Positions 1 to 6,708 are shown, counted from the first letter of the stretch. The stretch: 6,847 nt of DNA from Trueperaceae bacterium (GCA_024636105.1 JAGXHO010000231.1:1-6847); one strand, 5' to 3'. Made by a program: numbers and translations. The notes: a model not told the origin generated them from the letters alone.

Positions 1-246
1 CCTCAATTGGAACACCAGCCACTCGGCGTGGACCCCCGATGCGCCGAGGAACGGGGCCGTGGGCTGGTTCAGGGCGAACGGCAGCGCCTCGTCGATGATC
101 CCGCGCGCCTCGTGCTCGGCCTCGATCTCGCGTCGCTTGCGCCTCGTCCAGGCTGGGAGCAGGTGCGCCCGGCGGTAGAGGTTCTGCCACGCCAATCCGT
201 CGGCGAGGACCATGGCGCGGACGACGTCGCGGACGCTGCCGCTCAC
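1..246 (-). CDS. Second ADP-ribosylglycohydrolase-family protein, N-terminal 82 residues (partial, cut by left edge)
   Basis: The frame is open from a GTG at 246 to base 1, giving 82 codons; the C-terminal part lies outside the window. Its GTG overlaps the stop of the preceding glycohydrolase gene (GTGA at 243-246), with a GAGG eight bases upstream, so translation is probably coupled. Visible segments resemble a divergent branch of the DraG/ARH fold family: LPAWTRRKRREIE (residues 30-42), LPFALNQP (55-62) and HAEWLVF (73-79). Against the upstream paralogue, GDALG aligns with ADGLA, and the metal-binding SDDTEYTLF aligns with GVHAEWLVF, so the Asp-Asp pair is Val72-His73 here. Loss of those metal ligands suggests a pseudoenzyme, a partner subunit or a changed chemistry. 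The second metal motif near the C-terminus, which would decide this, is not visible. The family call is recognition from memory plus internal comparison; the function is unknown. Confidence 0.72.
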   Translation of the reverse strand, partial: MSGSVRDVVRAMVLADGLAWQNLYRRAHLLPAWTRRKRREIEAEHEARGIIDEALPFALNQPTAPFLGASGVHAEWLVFQLR

Positions 247-1238
247 GGCGCCCGCCTCGGCGCCAGATCGGCGAGCGCGTCCGCGGTCGCGATCAGGTCG
301 GCCCCTGCGACGCAGGCGAGGCAGCGCCCGGTGGCGGGCGCGACGACCGTATGCCAGCGGTCGGGGAACGCGCTCGGGCCGAGCTTCGCGCCCAGGATCG
401 CCCCGATGATGGCGGCGACCGTGTCCGAGTCGCGGCCCAGGTTGACGGCGGCGAGGAGGGTGCCCACGACGTCGCCGCGCCCGGCGACGAGCAGCCCGAA
501 GGCCAGCGCCACAGCTTCCGGCGCCAGGTCCGCCCAAGGGTAATACTCGACGGCTAGTTCGTCGTGCAAGCTCGGGATCGCGTCTTTGGCCCCACTCGCT
601 CGTTCGCCGAGGCGGACGGCCCGGTGCAGATGGCGCGCCGTCCAGGAGTCGCTCGGAACGACCTCGAGCCCCGTCGCCAGGATGCCGTCGAGCGTTGCGC
701 CGCGCGTGGCCGCGGTGATCGCTGCGGCCACCGCCTGGCCGGCGTAGATGCCCTCGCCGTCGTGGCTCACCCGACCGTCCTCGCGCGCCAGCCGTGCGGC
801 AAGCTCAGGGTCGCCACCGGAGACGATCCCGAACGGGGCCACGCGCATCGCCAGACCGTCGCTCCAGGCGTGGTAGTGGCGGCCGGACTCCGGCGGGCGC
901 AGCCCACGCTTGAGGTTTTCGATCGTGGCCATCTCGCTGAACCCGGCGCCCTTGAACGGGCCCTCTTGCGGCACGATGTGCTCGAGCCAAGCGTCGGCGA
1001 AGTGCTCGCTCGTGACGCCCAGCCCGTGCTCGATGAGGACGCGGGCGGAGAACAGCGTGTACTCGGTGTCGTCGCTCACCGCGGTCGAGCCCGCAGGCAG
1101 GTCCTCGATGTAGCCCCACTTGGCCGCGATGGCGTCGGGCGTCCACCCCTCGGTGGGTTGGCCCAGCGCGTCGCCCACGGCCAGGCCAATCAGGCACCCA
1201 CGCGCCGCCTCTTGGATGGGCAAGGGCGAACCGCTCAT
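243..1238 (-). CDS. ADP-ribosylglycohydrolase-family protein (DraG/ARH fold), catalytic motifs intact
   Basis: This 331-residue protein has the usual length and motifs of the family: GDALG (22-26), SDDT (55-58), SDGLAMRVAPFG (126-137), SHDGEG (158-163) and GRDSDT followed by a small-residue helix (268-280). In characterised members, Asp residues of the DD and GxDxD motifs hold two magnesium ions, and the enzyme hydrolyses N- or O-glycosidic bonds of ADP-ribose on proteins or small molecules. There is no signal peptide, so it acts in the cytoplasm. Its ATG overlaps the stop of lacI-1 (ATGA at 1235-1238), with GAGGTG five bases upstream. It also overlaps the next family member by 4 bases. A place behind a LacI regulator suggests a catabolic role on an imported riboside or ADP-ribose-like compound rather than DraG-type nitrogenase control; that is inference. 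The family call is firm, the substrate open. Confidence 0.93.
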   Translation of the reverse strand: MSGSPLPIQEAARGCLIGLAVGDALGQPTEGWTPDAIAAKWGYIEDLPAGSTAVSDDTEYTLFSARVLIEHGLGVTSEHFADAWLEHIVPQEGPFKGAGFSEMATIENLKRGLRPPESGRHYHAWSDGLAMRVAPFGIVSGGDPELAARLAREDGRVSHDGEGIYAGQAVAAAITAATRGATLDGILATGLEVVPSDSWTARHLHRAVRLGERASGAKDAIPSLHDELAVEYYPWADLAPEAVALAFGLLVAGRGDVVGTLLAAVNLGRDSDTVAAIIGAILGAKLGPSAFPDRWHTVVAPATGRCLACVAGADLIATADALADLAPRRAP

Positions 1239-2272
1239 GCGGGCACCTCGTGGCGGATGTAGTCCGTCGACGACTCGCGCACGATCAATCGGGGCGTCAC
1301 CGTGACCTTCCGGGGCTCCTCGGCCGCTCCTCCGAGCAGGCGCTCGAGCAGCATCTCCGCCGCCAGCCGGCCCCGCTCTTCGGCGAGCAAGGAGACCGTG
1401 CTGAGCGTCGGCGTCGAGATCTTCGCGAGGTCGATGTCGTCCATACCGACCAGGGCCACCTGACTCGGAACGCCGATCCCGAGCTCGCGCAGGCGTCGCA
1501 TCGCGCCGAAGGCGATCACGTCGTTGGCGCAGAAGATCGCATCGAGCTCGTCGTGCCCGGCGAGCAGACGGTCGACGGACCGGTACCCGCCCGCCATGCT
1601 GAACTCGCCGTTCACGATCAGGGCCTCGTCCACGCGCAGCCCGTTCTCTTCCAGCGCCCGGCGGTACCCGAGGGACCGCGTCCCGGCAGGCACGGTGCCG
1701 GGGGCGCCGTTGATGAACCCGATGCGTCGCCGCCCGCTGTCGAGGAGGTGTTGCACCGCTTCCTGCGCGCCGCCGGTCGAGTCCACGCGAACGTTGTCGA
1801 CCCGCGCCTCCTCGGGCACCGAGCCGACCACGCAGACGCGGCCGCGCACGCGCTCGAGGCGCTCGACGAGCTTCCTCGTGGGCTTGAGCGAGCAGATGAT
1901 GAGGCCATCGACGCGCATCTGCTCGAGGCTGTCCAGGGCGAACTCTTCTCCGCCGGGATCGTCGTTGGCGCTCATCAACGAGAGCCGGAAGCCGCGCTCC
2001 TTCGCCTGCCGCTGGATCGTTTTCGCCATCGCCACGTAGACGGGGTTGGCGATGTCGGGCACGACGAGAGCGATCTGCTCGGTGCTGCGCCGCTTGAGGC
2101 TGCGGGCGACGTGGTTGGGCACGTAATCGAGGTCGGCGATGGCGTCGAGCACCCGGCGGCGCGTCGCCTCGGGTCCGGCTTGCGTGTTGACGACGCGCGA
2201 CACCGTGCCGATCGAGACACCGGCTCGGGTCGCCACGTCGACGATCGTCGCCCTCTTCTGCTTGTCACTCAC
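1235..2272 (-). CDS. LacI-family transcriptional regulator (lacI-1)
   Basis: At 345 residues this is a full-length LacI/GalR regulator. The N-terminal helix-turn-helix spans about residues 8-29 (recognition segment VSIGTVSRV), the hinge helix about 51-62 (VPNHVARSLKRR), and the periplasmic-binding-protein-like sensor the rest. Positions matching LacI effector contacts are kept: Arg199 in RSLGY, Asn250 in CAND and Asp278 in GMDD, which points to a sugar-like or nucleoside-like ligand. The start is GTG at 2272; an in-frame TGA sits three codons upstream, so no earlier start is possible, and GGGTGA lies six bases before it. It is the first gene of a leftward operon with two glycohydrolase-family genes. 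The candidate operator lies inside its own promoter, which suggests autorepression. A second, very similar regulator is transcribed divergently. The ligand is unknown. Confidence 0.95.
   Translation of the reverse strand: MSDKQKRATIVDVATRAGVSIGTVSRVVNTQAGPEATRRRVLDAIADLDYVPNHVARSLKRRSTEQIALVVPDIANPVYVAMAKTIQRQAKERGFRLSLMSANDDPGGEEFALDSLEQMRVDGLIICSLKPTRKLVERLERVRGRVCVVGSVPEEARVDNVRVDSTGGAQEAVQHLLDSGRRRIGFINGAPGTVPAGTRSLGYRRALEENGLRVDEALIVNGEFSMAGGYRSVDRLLAGHDELDAIFCANDVIAFGAMRRLRELGIGVPSQVALVGMDDIDLAKISTPTLSTVSLLAEERGRLAAEMLLERLLGGAAEEPRKVTVTPRLIVRESSTDYIRHEVPA
1244..1249 (-). promoter_or_regulatory. Ribosome binding site of the glycohydrolase gene, inside the lacI-1 3' end
   Basis: GAGGTG on the minus strand lies five bases before the ATG at 1238 and within the last codons of lacI-1. 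It supports the ATG that overlaps the lacI-1 stop as the true start, and so translational coupling of regulator and enzyme. Confidence 0.6.
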
Positions 2273-2278
2273 GAAGGT

Positions 2279-2284
2279 TCACCC
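2279..2284 (-). promoter_or_regulatory. Ribosome binding site of lacI-1
   Basis: GGGTGA on the minus strand is six bases before GTG 2272 and matches five of six bases of AGGTGA. It supports the GTG start, together with the in-frame stop that overlaps it. Confidence 0.5.
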
Positions 2285-2299
2285 ATGATTGGTTCGGTG

Positions 2300-2328
2300 A
2301 TGCTAAAACGTTTCACGCGTGCGGTCAA
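2300..2328 (-). promoter_or_regulatory. Sigma-70-type promoter of lacI-1
   Basis: On the minus strand TTGACC (2323-2328) and TAGCAT (2300-2305) are exactly 17 bases apart. They match five of six consensus bases at -35 and four of six at -10. Transcription would begin near 2293, giving a leader of roughly 20 bases before GTG 2272. The LacI-type near-palindrome at 2304-2315 fills the end of the spacer and touches the -10 box, the expected place for repression. Confidence 0.65.
2304..2315. promoter_or_regulatory. Candidate LacI-family operator between the divergent lacI genes
   Basis: TAAAACGTTTCA is a near-perfect palindrome (five of six base pairs) centred on CG, with AAACGTTT as its perfect core. 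Central-CG palindromes of this kind are typical of LacI/PurR/CcpA-type operators. It lies between the -35 and -10 boxes of lacI-1 and about 110 bases upstream of lacI-2, so either regulator could bind it. A 10-of-12 copy lies upstream of the solute-binding-protein gene. Confidence 0.7.
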
Positions 2329-2342
2329 GGTCGAGCAACTGC

Positions 2343-2358
2343 GTGCGGCCGGCTGCAC
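2343..2358. repeat. GC-rich imperfect palindrome in the lacI intergenic region
   Basis: A 16-base sequence centred between 2350 and 2351 matches its reverse complement at 14 positions (GTGC arms around a GGCCGG-type centre). It sits on the lacI-2 side of the spacer. It could be a second operator or a hairpin in the lacI-2 leader, but in GC-rich DNA such palindromes also arise by chance. Confidence 0.25.
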
Positions 2359-2407
2359 GTAGGGCGCCGCCGCCGCAGCCCTTCGAGGACGGAACGAGGG
2401 GCCGGGG

Positions 2408-2413
2408 TAGGAT
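2408..2413 (+). promoter_or_regulatory. Possible -10 box of the lacI-2/esterase operon
   Basis: TAGGAT lies 13 bases before the preferred ATG at 2427, so transcription would start within a few bases of the gene and give a nearly leaderless transcript. I see no convincing -35 box at 16-18 bases upstream. This is weak evidence from one hexamer. Confidence 0.3.
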
Positions 2414-2426
2414 GGACGCCGGAATT

Positions 2427-3461
2427 ATGACCAGGCCGCAAGCCAGACAGGACGCCACCCACGTCACGATCGCCGACGTAGCCGAGCGTGCCGGCGTGTC
2501 GATCGGGACCGTGTCCCGGGTGCTCAACAACGTCGAGAACACCGGGGCGGACGTTCGGCTCCGAGTCCGGGGCGCCGTCGAGGCTCTCGGCTACGTCCCC
2601 AACCACGCGGCCCGCAGCCTCAAGCGCCGGCTGACGATGCAGGTCGCGCTCGTGGTCCCGGACCTCGGCAACCCCGTGTACGCGCAGATGGCCGTCGGCG
2701 TTCAGCGTGAGGCGGCCGCGGCGGGCTACCACCTGACCTTGGTCAGCAGCGGGGGCGACTGGGGCGAGGAGCGGCTCGCCCTCCAGAGCCTAGAGGAGCG
2801 CCAGGTGGACGGAGCGATCTTCTGCTCGCTGAACGTCACCCAGAACCTCGTCCGGTCGGTCGCCGAGCACGCCAGCAGCATCTGCGTCATCGGCGCTCTG
2901 CCGCTCGACTGCCCGGTCGACAACGTGCGCCTCGATTCGGTCCGGGGTGCGGAGTTGGCGGTCGAGCACCTGGTGGGTTCGGGGCGGCGGCGCATCGCCT
3001 TCGTCAACGGGACGGCCGGAACCGTGCCGCACGAGGTCCGCGACCAGGGCTACCGCCAGGCGCTGGCCCGGGCCGGCATAGCGCACGACGGACGGTTGGT
3101 CGCCAGCGGCGACTTCACGATGGCCGGGGGCTACGCGGCGGTCGACCGGCTCTTGGCCGCGGGCGCAGCGTTCGACGCCCTCTTCTGCGCGAACGACACG
3201 ATGGCGTTGGGGGCGATGCGGCGGCTGCAGGAGTCGGAGGTCTCGGTGCCGCAGCACGTCGCGGTGGTGGGCATGGACGACATCGAAGCCGCGCGGATGT
3301 CCACGCCCACGCTCACCACCGTCTCGTTGCTGGCACGCGAGCGCGGCCGGATCGCCTGCGAGCTGCTGCTCCGACGCCTCTCCGGAGGGGCCGCGGGCGA
3401 GCCGGAGAAGATCACCGTCTTGCCCAAACTCATCCAGCGCGAGTCGAGCGCCGCCGCCTGA
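2427..3461 (+). CDS. LacI-family transcriptional regulator (lacI-2), paralogue of lacI-1
   Basis: From ATG 2427 the protein has 344 residues, almost the length of lacI-1. It has the same parts: helix-turn-helix at about 13-35 with the same VSIGTVSRV segment, hinge VPNHAARSLKRR at 57-68, then the sensor domain. Effector-contact positions Arg205, Asn256 and Asp284 are kept, and long stretches match lacI-1 (VDNVR.DS, SGRRRI, MAGGY, FCAND, STPTL.TVSLLA). The pair therefore looks like a duplication with similar ligands and the same DNA target. The frame is open further upstream to 2319, but that extra part is arginine- and proline-rich and unlike the family. ATG 2412 is a plausible alternative, adding five residues. 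The esterase gene begins one base after the stop, so the regulator and enzyme form one transcript. Confidence 0.94.
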   Translation: MTRPQARQDATHVTIADVAERAGVSIGTVSRVLNNVENTGADVRLRVRGAVEALGYVPNHAARSLKRRLTMQVALVVPDLGNPVYAQMAVGVQREAAAAGYHLTLVSSGGDWGEERLALQSLEERQVDGAIFCSLNVTQNLVRSVAEHASSICVIGALPLDCPVDNVRLDSVRGAELAVEHLVGSGRRRIAFVNGTAGTVPHEVRDQGYRQALARAGIAHDGRLVASGDFTMAGGYAAVDRLLAAGAAFDALFCANDTMALGAMRRLQESEVSVPQHVAVVGMDDIEAARMSTPTLTTVSLLARERGRIACELLLRRLSGGAAGEPEKITVLPKLIQRESSAAA

Positions 3462-3462
3462 G

Positions 3463-4260
3463 GTGGCCCGGCTGACGCTTTCGCTAGGTGCGCTGTCGAC
3501 GTCGGGCCTCTCGAACCCCCTGCGCTACCGCCTCTGCCTGCCGGAGTCGGGGGCGTCCTCTCTGCCGCCCACGCCGGTGCTCCTGCTCCTGCACGGAAGC
3601 GGTGGCGACGAGCACTCTTGGGATCCGGGGCTCGAAGCGTTGCAGGAGGCGGTGGCTGAGGGGACGCTGCCGCCGATGGCGGCGGTCGCGCCCGCCAGCG
3701 CGACCAGCTGGTGGGTCGACGGTCCGGAAGCCGTGGAGTCGGCCGTGATCGACGAACTGCTCCCGAACGTCCTGGGCGAACTGGTCCCCAGGCGGACCGG
3801 ACCGGTCGTCGTCGCCGGGTTCTCGATGGGGGGCTACGGCGCCGTGCGCTACGGCCTTCGGTACCCGGAGCTGTTCGCTGGCGCGATCGCGATGAGCTCC
3901 GCGCTCTACGAGGACCTGCCGCCGCCCGGCTCGAGCGCGCGCAGCAGCGGCGCCTTCGGCACGCCCTTCGACGAACGGCGTTGGCAGGAGCTCAACTACC
4001 CGGCGCTCCTCGACGCGTATCGAGGCTCCGGACGCCAGGTCCCCTTCTTCATCGCGGCAGGCGACGGCGACTGGAACGAACCGGCCGGTTGGCGGTTCAA
4101 CACGGAGTACCAGTCGCTGCTGCTGTTCGAGCGCCTGGCCAAGGAGGCAGGTAGCCCGGCCTGCATGAGGATCGCTGCCGGAGGGCACGACTGGAGCTTC
4201 TGGCGGCCAACGTTCCTCGAGGGGCTGCGGTACCTGCTGACGGATGATCCCACGAGCTGA
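3463..4260 (+). CDS. Alpha/beta-hydrolase, putative esterase (esterase D-like family)
   Basis: This 265-residue protein has an alpha/beta-hydrolase layout: strand VLLLLHGSGG (39-48, oxyanion-hole segment), the nucleophile elbow GFSMGGYGA (119-127) with Ser121, an acid in AAGDGDW (198-204, Asp201 or Asp203), and His242 in GGHDWSFW (240-247). The GFSMGG elbow and the GGHDWxFW end are typical of the putative-esterase family that includes S-formylglutathione hydrolase and feruloyl or acetyl-xylan esterases. It would cleave a carboxylic ester. No signal peptide or membrane segment is visible, so it is likely cytoplasmic. The GTG start lies one base after the lacI-2 stop with no clear ribosome binding site, which suggests translation coupled to the regulator. 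No in-frame ATG occurs before codon 72, which would remove the oxyanion segment. Being tied to a LacI gene suggests a role in breaking down an esterified sugar-like compound, which is inference. Confidence 0.88.
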   Translation: MARLTLSLGALSTSGLSNPLRYRLCLPESGASSLPPTPVLLLLHGSGGDEHSWDPGLEALQEAVAEGTLPPMAAVAPASATSWWVDGPEAVESAVIDELLPNVLGELVPRRTGPVVVAGFSMGGYGAVRYGLRYPELFAGAIAMSSALYEDLPPPGSSARSSGAFGTPFDERRWQELNYPALLDAYRGSGRQVPFFIAAGDGDWNEPAGWRFNTEYQSLLLFERLAKEAGSPACMRIAAGGHDWSFWRPTFLEGLRYLLTDDPTS

Positions 4261-4325
4261 GGCGTTCGGAGGGCGCGACGACCGCTCGAGTCCGGCCCGG
4301 GTCCGAGCGCGCGCGAGGCCGAGGG

Positions 4326-4331
4326 TAAGGT
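4326..4331 (+). promoter_or_regulatory. -10 box of a candidate leaderless promoter
   Basis: TAAGGT fits the TANNNT pattern and ends six bases before ATG 4338, so transcription would begin at or next to the A of the start codon. This arrangement is common for leaderless genes in Deinococcus and relatives. No Shine-Dalgarno sequence is needed, although GGGG directly precedes the ATG. No clear -35 box is seen. Confidence 0.45.
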
Positions 4332-4337
4332 GCGGGG

Positions 4338-4772
4338 ATGCTGGAACTCGTGCTGATCCTCGTCGGCATCGTGGTGGCGTTCCTGCTCTTCTTCTGGGGC
4401 GCGTCGAGCTACACGAGCCGCGCGTTCGCGACGATCGCCGCTCGGCACGGCGCGGACACCGAGTGGATCGTGCAGAACGGGATCGCGCCGGCGGGGTGGA
4501 GTGAGGCTCAGAAGCGGCGCGTCGCCCAGCTGGAGGAGGCTGGAACCGCAGCCGAGCGCCTGGACCGGACCAAGGCGCGGTTTCGAGAGGGGCTCATCGC
4601 CCGGCTCGAGCGCCACCTGCGGTACCTGGAGCGCGCCACCGTCTTCCGGAACGAGTACGAGCGTACCGACCTGACGGACCGGATCCGGGAGGTGGGCAGG
4701 GCTTGGGAGAACGCCGGGTGGGCGCAGATCGTGGGCGAGGAGGAGTTCGACTTGCCCGGAGGGGCTCCGTAA
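4338..4772 (+). CDS. Small single-pass membrane protein with charged helical tail, function unknown
   Basis: I do not recognise this 144-residue protein. Residues 3-20 form one strongly hydrophobic segment (LELVLILVGIVVAFLLFF), and no positive charge precedes it. Arg and Lys are frequent after it, so by the positive-inside rule the tail faces the cytoplasm. Residues about 55-125 are rich in Glu, Arg, Leu and Ala and probably form long amphipathic helices (QKRRVAQLEEA, RFREGLIARLERHLRYLERATVF), perhaps a short coiled coil. The end is acidic, then Gly/Pro. The gene has its own candidate promoter 77 bases after the esterase gene and is followed by a terminator palindrome, so it may be a separate unit. 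Codon use resembles its neighbours and supports a real gene, but no role can be assigned. Confidence 0.75.
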   Translation: MLELVLILVGIVVAFLLFFWGASSYTSRAFATIAARHGADTEWIVQNGIAPAGWSEAQKRRVAQLEEAGTAAERLDRTKARFREGLIARLERHLRYLERATVFRNEYERTDLTDRIREVGRAWENAGWAQIVGEEEFDLPGGAP

Positions 4773-4783
4773 GCCACGAAAGA

Positions 4784-4811
4784 GGGGAGGCGGCCGATCG
4801 GCCGCCTCCCC
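4784..4811. terminator. Perfect 28-base palindrome, likely bidirectional terminator
   Basis: GGGGAGGCGGCC, a GATC loop and the exact reverse complement form a 12-pair stem with no mismatch. It sits between the stop of the membrane-protein gene (4772) and the stop of the convergent solute-binding-protein gene (4849). Read leftward it is followed by TCTTTC, a weak U-tract; read rightward by GTTCTC. It would end transcription from both sides. Confidence 0.85.
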
Positions 4812-4822
4812 GTTCTCGCTCG

Positions 4823-4840
4823 TCGGGGTCGTTTCCCCGA
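4823..4840. terminator. Second small hairpin near the solute-binding-protein stop
   Basis: TCGGGG and CCCCGA enclose a six-base loop, starting nine bases past the TAA at 4849 on the minus strand. No T-run follows, so on its own it is a weak terminator. It may assist or precede the strong palindrome at 4784-4811, or protect the transcript end. Confidence 0.4.
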
Positions 4841-6336
4841 ACCGGTCCTTACCGAGCCATCCAGAACTGGTAGGCGAACTCGCCCATCTCGCCCTGCCAG
4901 ATCTGACGAGGCGTGTACGCGGTCGGGATGTTGCGCATGCCGTTCGAGGCTACGAACAGATCCGGCAGCTGGCCCGCGGCACCGATGACGATGAGGTGCT
5001 CGGCCTGGTTGTCGAAGATCTGGGTCATGAGTTCGGCGAACTCGTCGCTGTCGGGGGGGACCTGACGCGACTGCTGGAACAGCTCCTCGTGGTCCTTCAC
5101 CCACTGCGGCGGCTCGACGCCGGGCAGCACGCCGCCCTCGAAGTCGCTGAGGTTACGCTCGCCCGCCTCGATCTGCTGCTGCGCCCTCAGCCAGTTGAAC
5201 CAGCCGCGGGCGGCCCAGGAATAGTTCTCATCGCCGAGCACCGCGAAGCTCTCGTACTCCTGCAGGTAGGAGTGGCCTTCGATGGTGGCGTCGAACGTTC
5301 CGGCGTCGAGCGATTCGTTGTGCAGGTCGCCACCGACGTTGCGGATCTCGACCCGCAAGCCGACGGCCTCAAGGTACTCCTTGAGCAGTTCGGCGGCTTG
5401 GGCCGGGTCGCCGACCCCTTCGATGCTGTCGGTGATCGTGAGGATGGTGGTGAACTCGCTGCCGTCGGGGGCCCGGCGGAAGCCATCCCCGCCGCGGTCG
5501 GTCATGCCGACCTCGTCGAGCAGCTGGTTCGCGAGCTCCGTGTCGTAGGCCGCGTAGCTCTCGGCCCACTCCGGGTTGAACCACTCCTCGCTCGTCTTGG
5601 CGGTCGTCTGCCCGGGGGTCGCCTGACCGATGTACAGCAGGTCGTTCAGCTCCTCCCGGTTGATGGCGACCGATACCGCCCGCCGGAAGTCGACGTTCCC
5701 GTACACGTCGCGCTTGACGGGATCCTCATGGGTGAGGTTGAAGATCAGCGTCAGGTTGGAGGCCATGAGGCTCGGAACCAGCTGGACGGTGTAATCACCG
5801 GCCGCCTCGTTCTGCTTCAGGAGCGTGAAGTCGGCGAACGTGGGGTAGAGGTAGGCGAGGTCGGTCTGGCCCGAGACGATGTTGAGGGTGTAGGTCTCCG
5901 GGTCGACGATCTGCGCGACGATGCGGTCGATGTAGGGCAGTTGACGCCCTTCGCTGTCCACGCCGAAGAAGTACGGGTTGCGCTCCAGCACGCGCCGGTT
6001 GGAGGTCAACTCGGTGACGATCCACGGGTGCAGGGTCGGCTTCTGGTCGATGTCGTAGGGGGCGTACAGGTCGTTGAAGGCGTCCTGCCAGGTCTCGTAC
6101 CCCTCGCTCTTCGCCAGCTCTTCGGCATCGGGGTTGAAGTCGGGGTGGTACCGGCCCATGTAGTGCGAGGGCAGGATGTTCATGATCATGTTGCCCGCGT
6201 TGCCGCCCAGCTCTTCTTCCCAGCGCGGCTTCGGCTTGTTGAGGGTGAGCTGGAAGGTCCACTCGTCGATCGCCTCGAACGCGACCTCGTAGCCCTTGCG
6301 CGGGTAGTCGAGGTTCCACCAGGTGAGGTCGGGGTC

Positions 6337-6339
6337 TTA
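6337..6339 (-). other. In-frame TAA stop inside the solute-binding-protein gene
   Basis: The triplet TTA on the plus strand reads TAA after ...VYEVMA and before DPDLTWW.... Both flanks are in the same frame, keep the gene's codon bias and carry family motifs, so no insertion or deletion is involved. One base change from TAC, GAA, CAA, AAA, TCA or TTA explains it. TAA is not a known selenocysteine or pyrrolysine codon. Confidence 0.9.
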
Positions 6340-6708
6340 GGCCATGACCTCGTAGACGATCCGGACGTCGTCCATGCTCACGGGGTGTCCGTCGGACCAT
6401 TTGAGCCCCTCACGCAGGGTGAAGGTGCCGGTCATGAAGTCGTCGGAGATCTCCCAATCGGCGAGGAGCGAAGCGCGGATGTTCCCCTCGGGGTCCATCT
6501 GCAGGAAGCGCGGGCTCATCTCCGGCGCCGGCATCATGTCGTTCCAAGGGTCCGGAGCGACCGCGTACACGAACACGGTGTCGCTGTACTCGCCGGGCTC
6601 GCCCAACAGGGTCAGCTCCGCGGGGACGGCGGGAAGCCGCTCTTCGACGGGGGGCAGGTCGCCGGCGGCGACGCGCTCGGCGAGCGAGGGCGCCTCACCG
6701 TACGACTG

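Noticed and set aside
7..1262. Plus-strand open frames opposite the two glycohydrolase-family genes
   Set aside because: Their composition is that of antisense shadows, and the minus-strand genes show conserved motifs and coupled starts.
2279..2300. TCACC/GGTGA inverted repeat in the lacI-1 leader as a second operator
   Set aside because: The arms are only five bases with a 12-base gap, and one arm is the ribosome binding site itself, so chance is the simpler explanation.
1250..2362. Plus-strand open frame (370 codons) opposite lacI-1
   Set aside because: It is rich in Arg, His, Ala and Asp with no recognisable motif, and lacI-1 on the other strand is certain.
2319..2426. N-terminal extension of lacI-2 from an upstream ATG
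   Set aside because: The extra 36 residues are Arg/Pro-rich, absent from lacI-1, and would cover the regulatory region. ATG 2427 gives a length matching the paralogue.
4285..4307. Imperfect inverted repeat after the esterase gene as a terminator
   Set aside because: The arms have three mismatches in a row and leave a one-base loop, so it would not form a normal hairpin, and no T-run follows.
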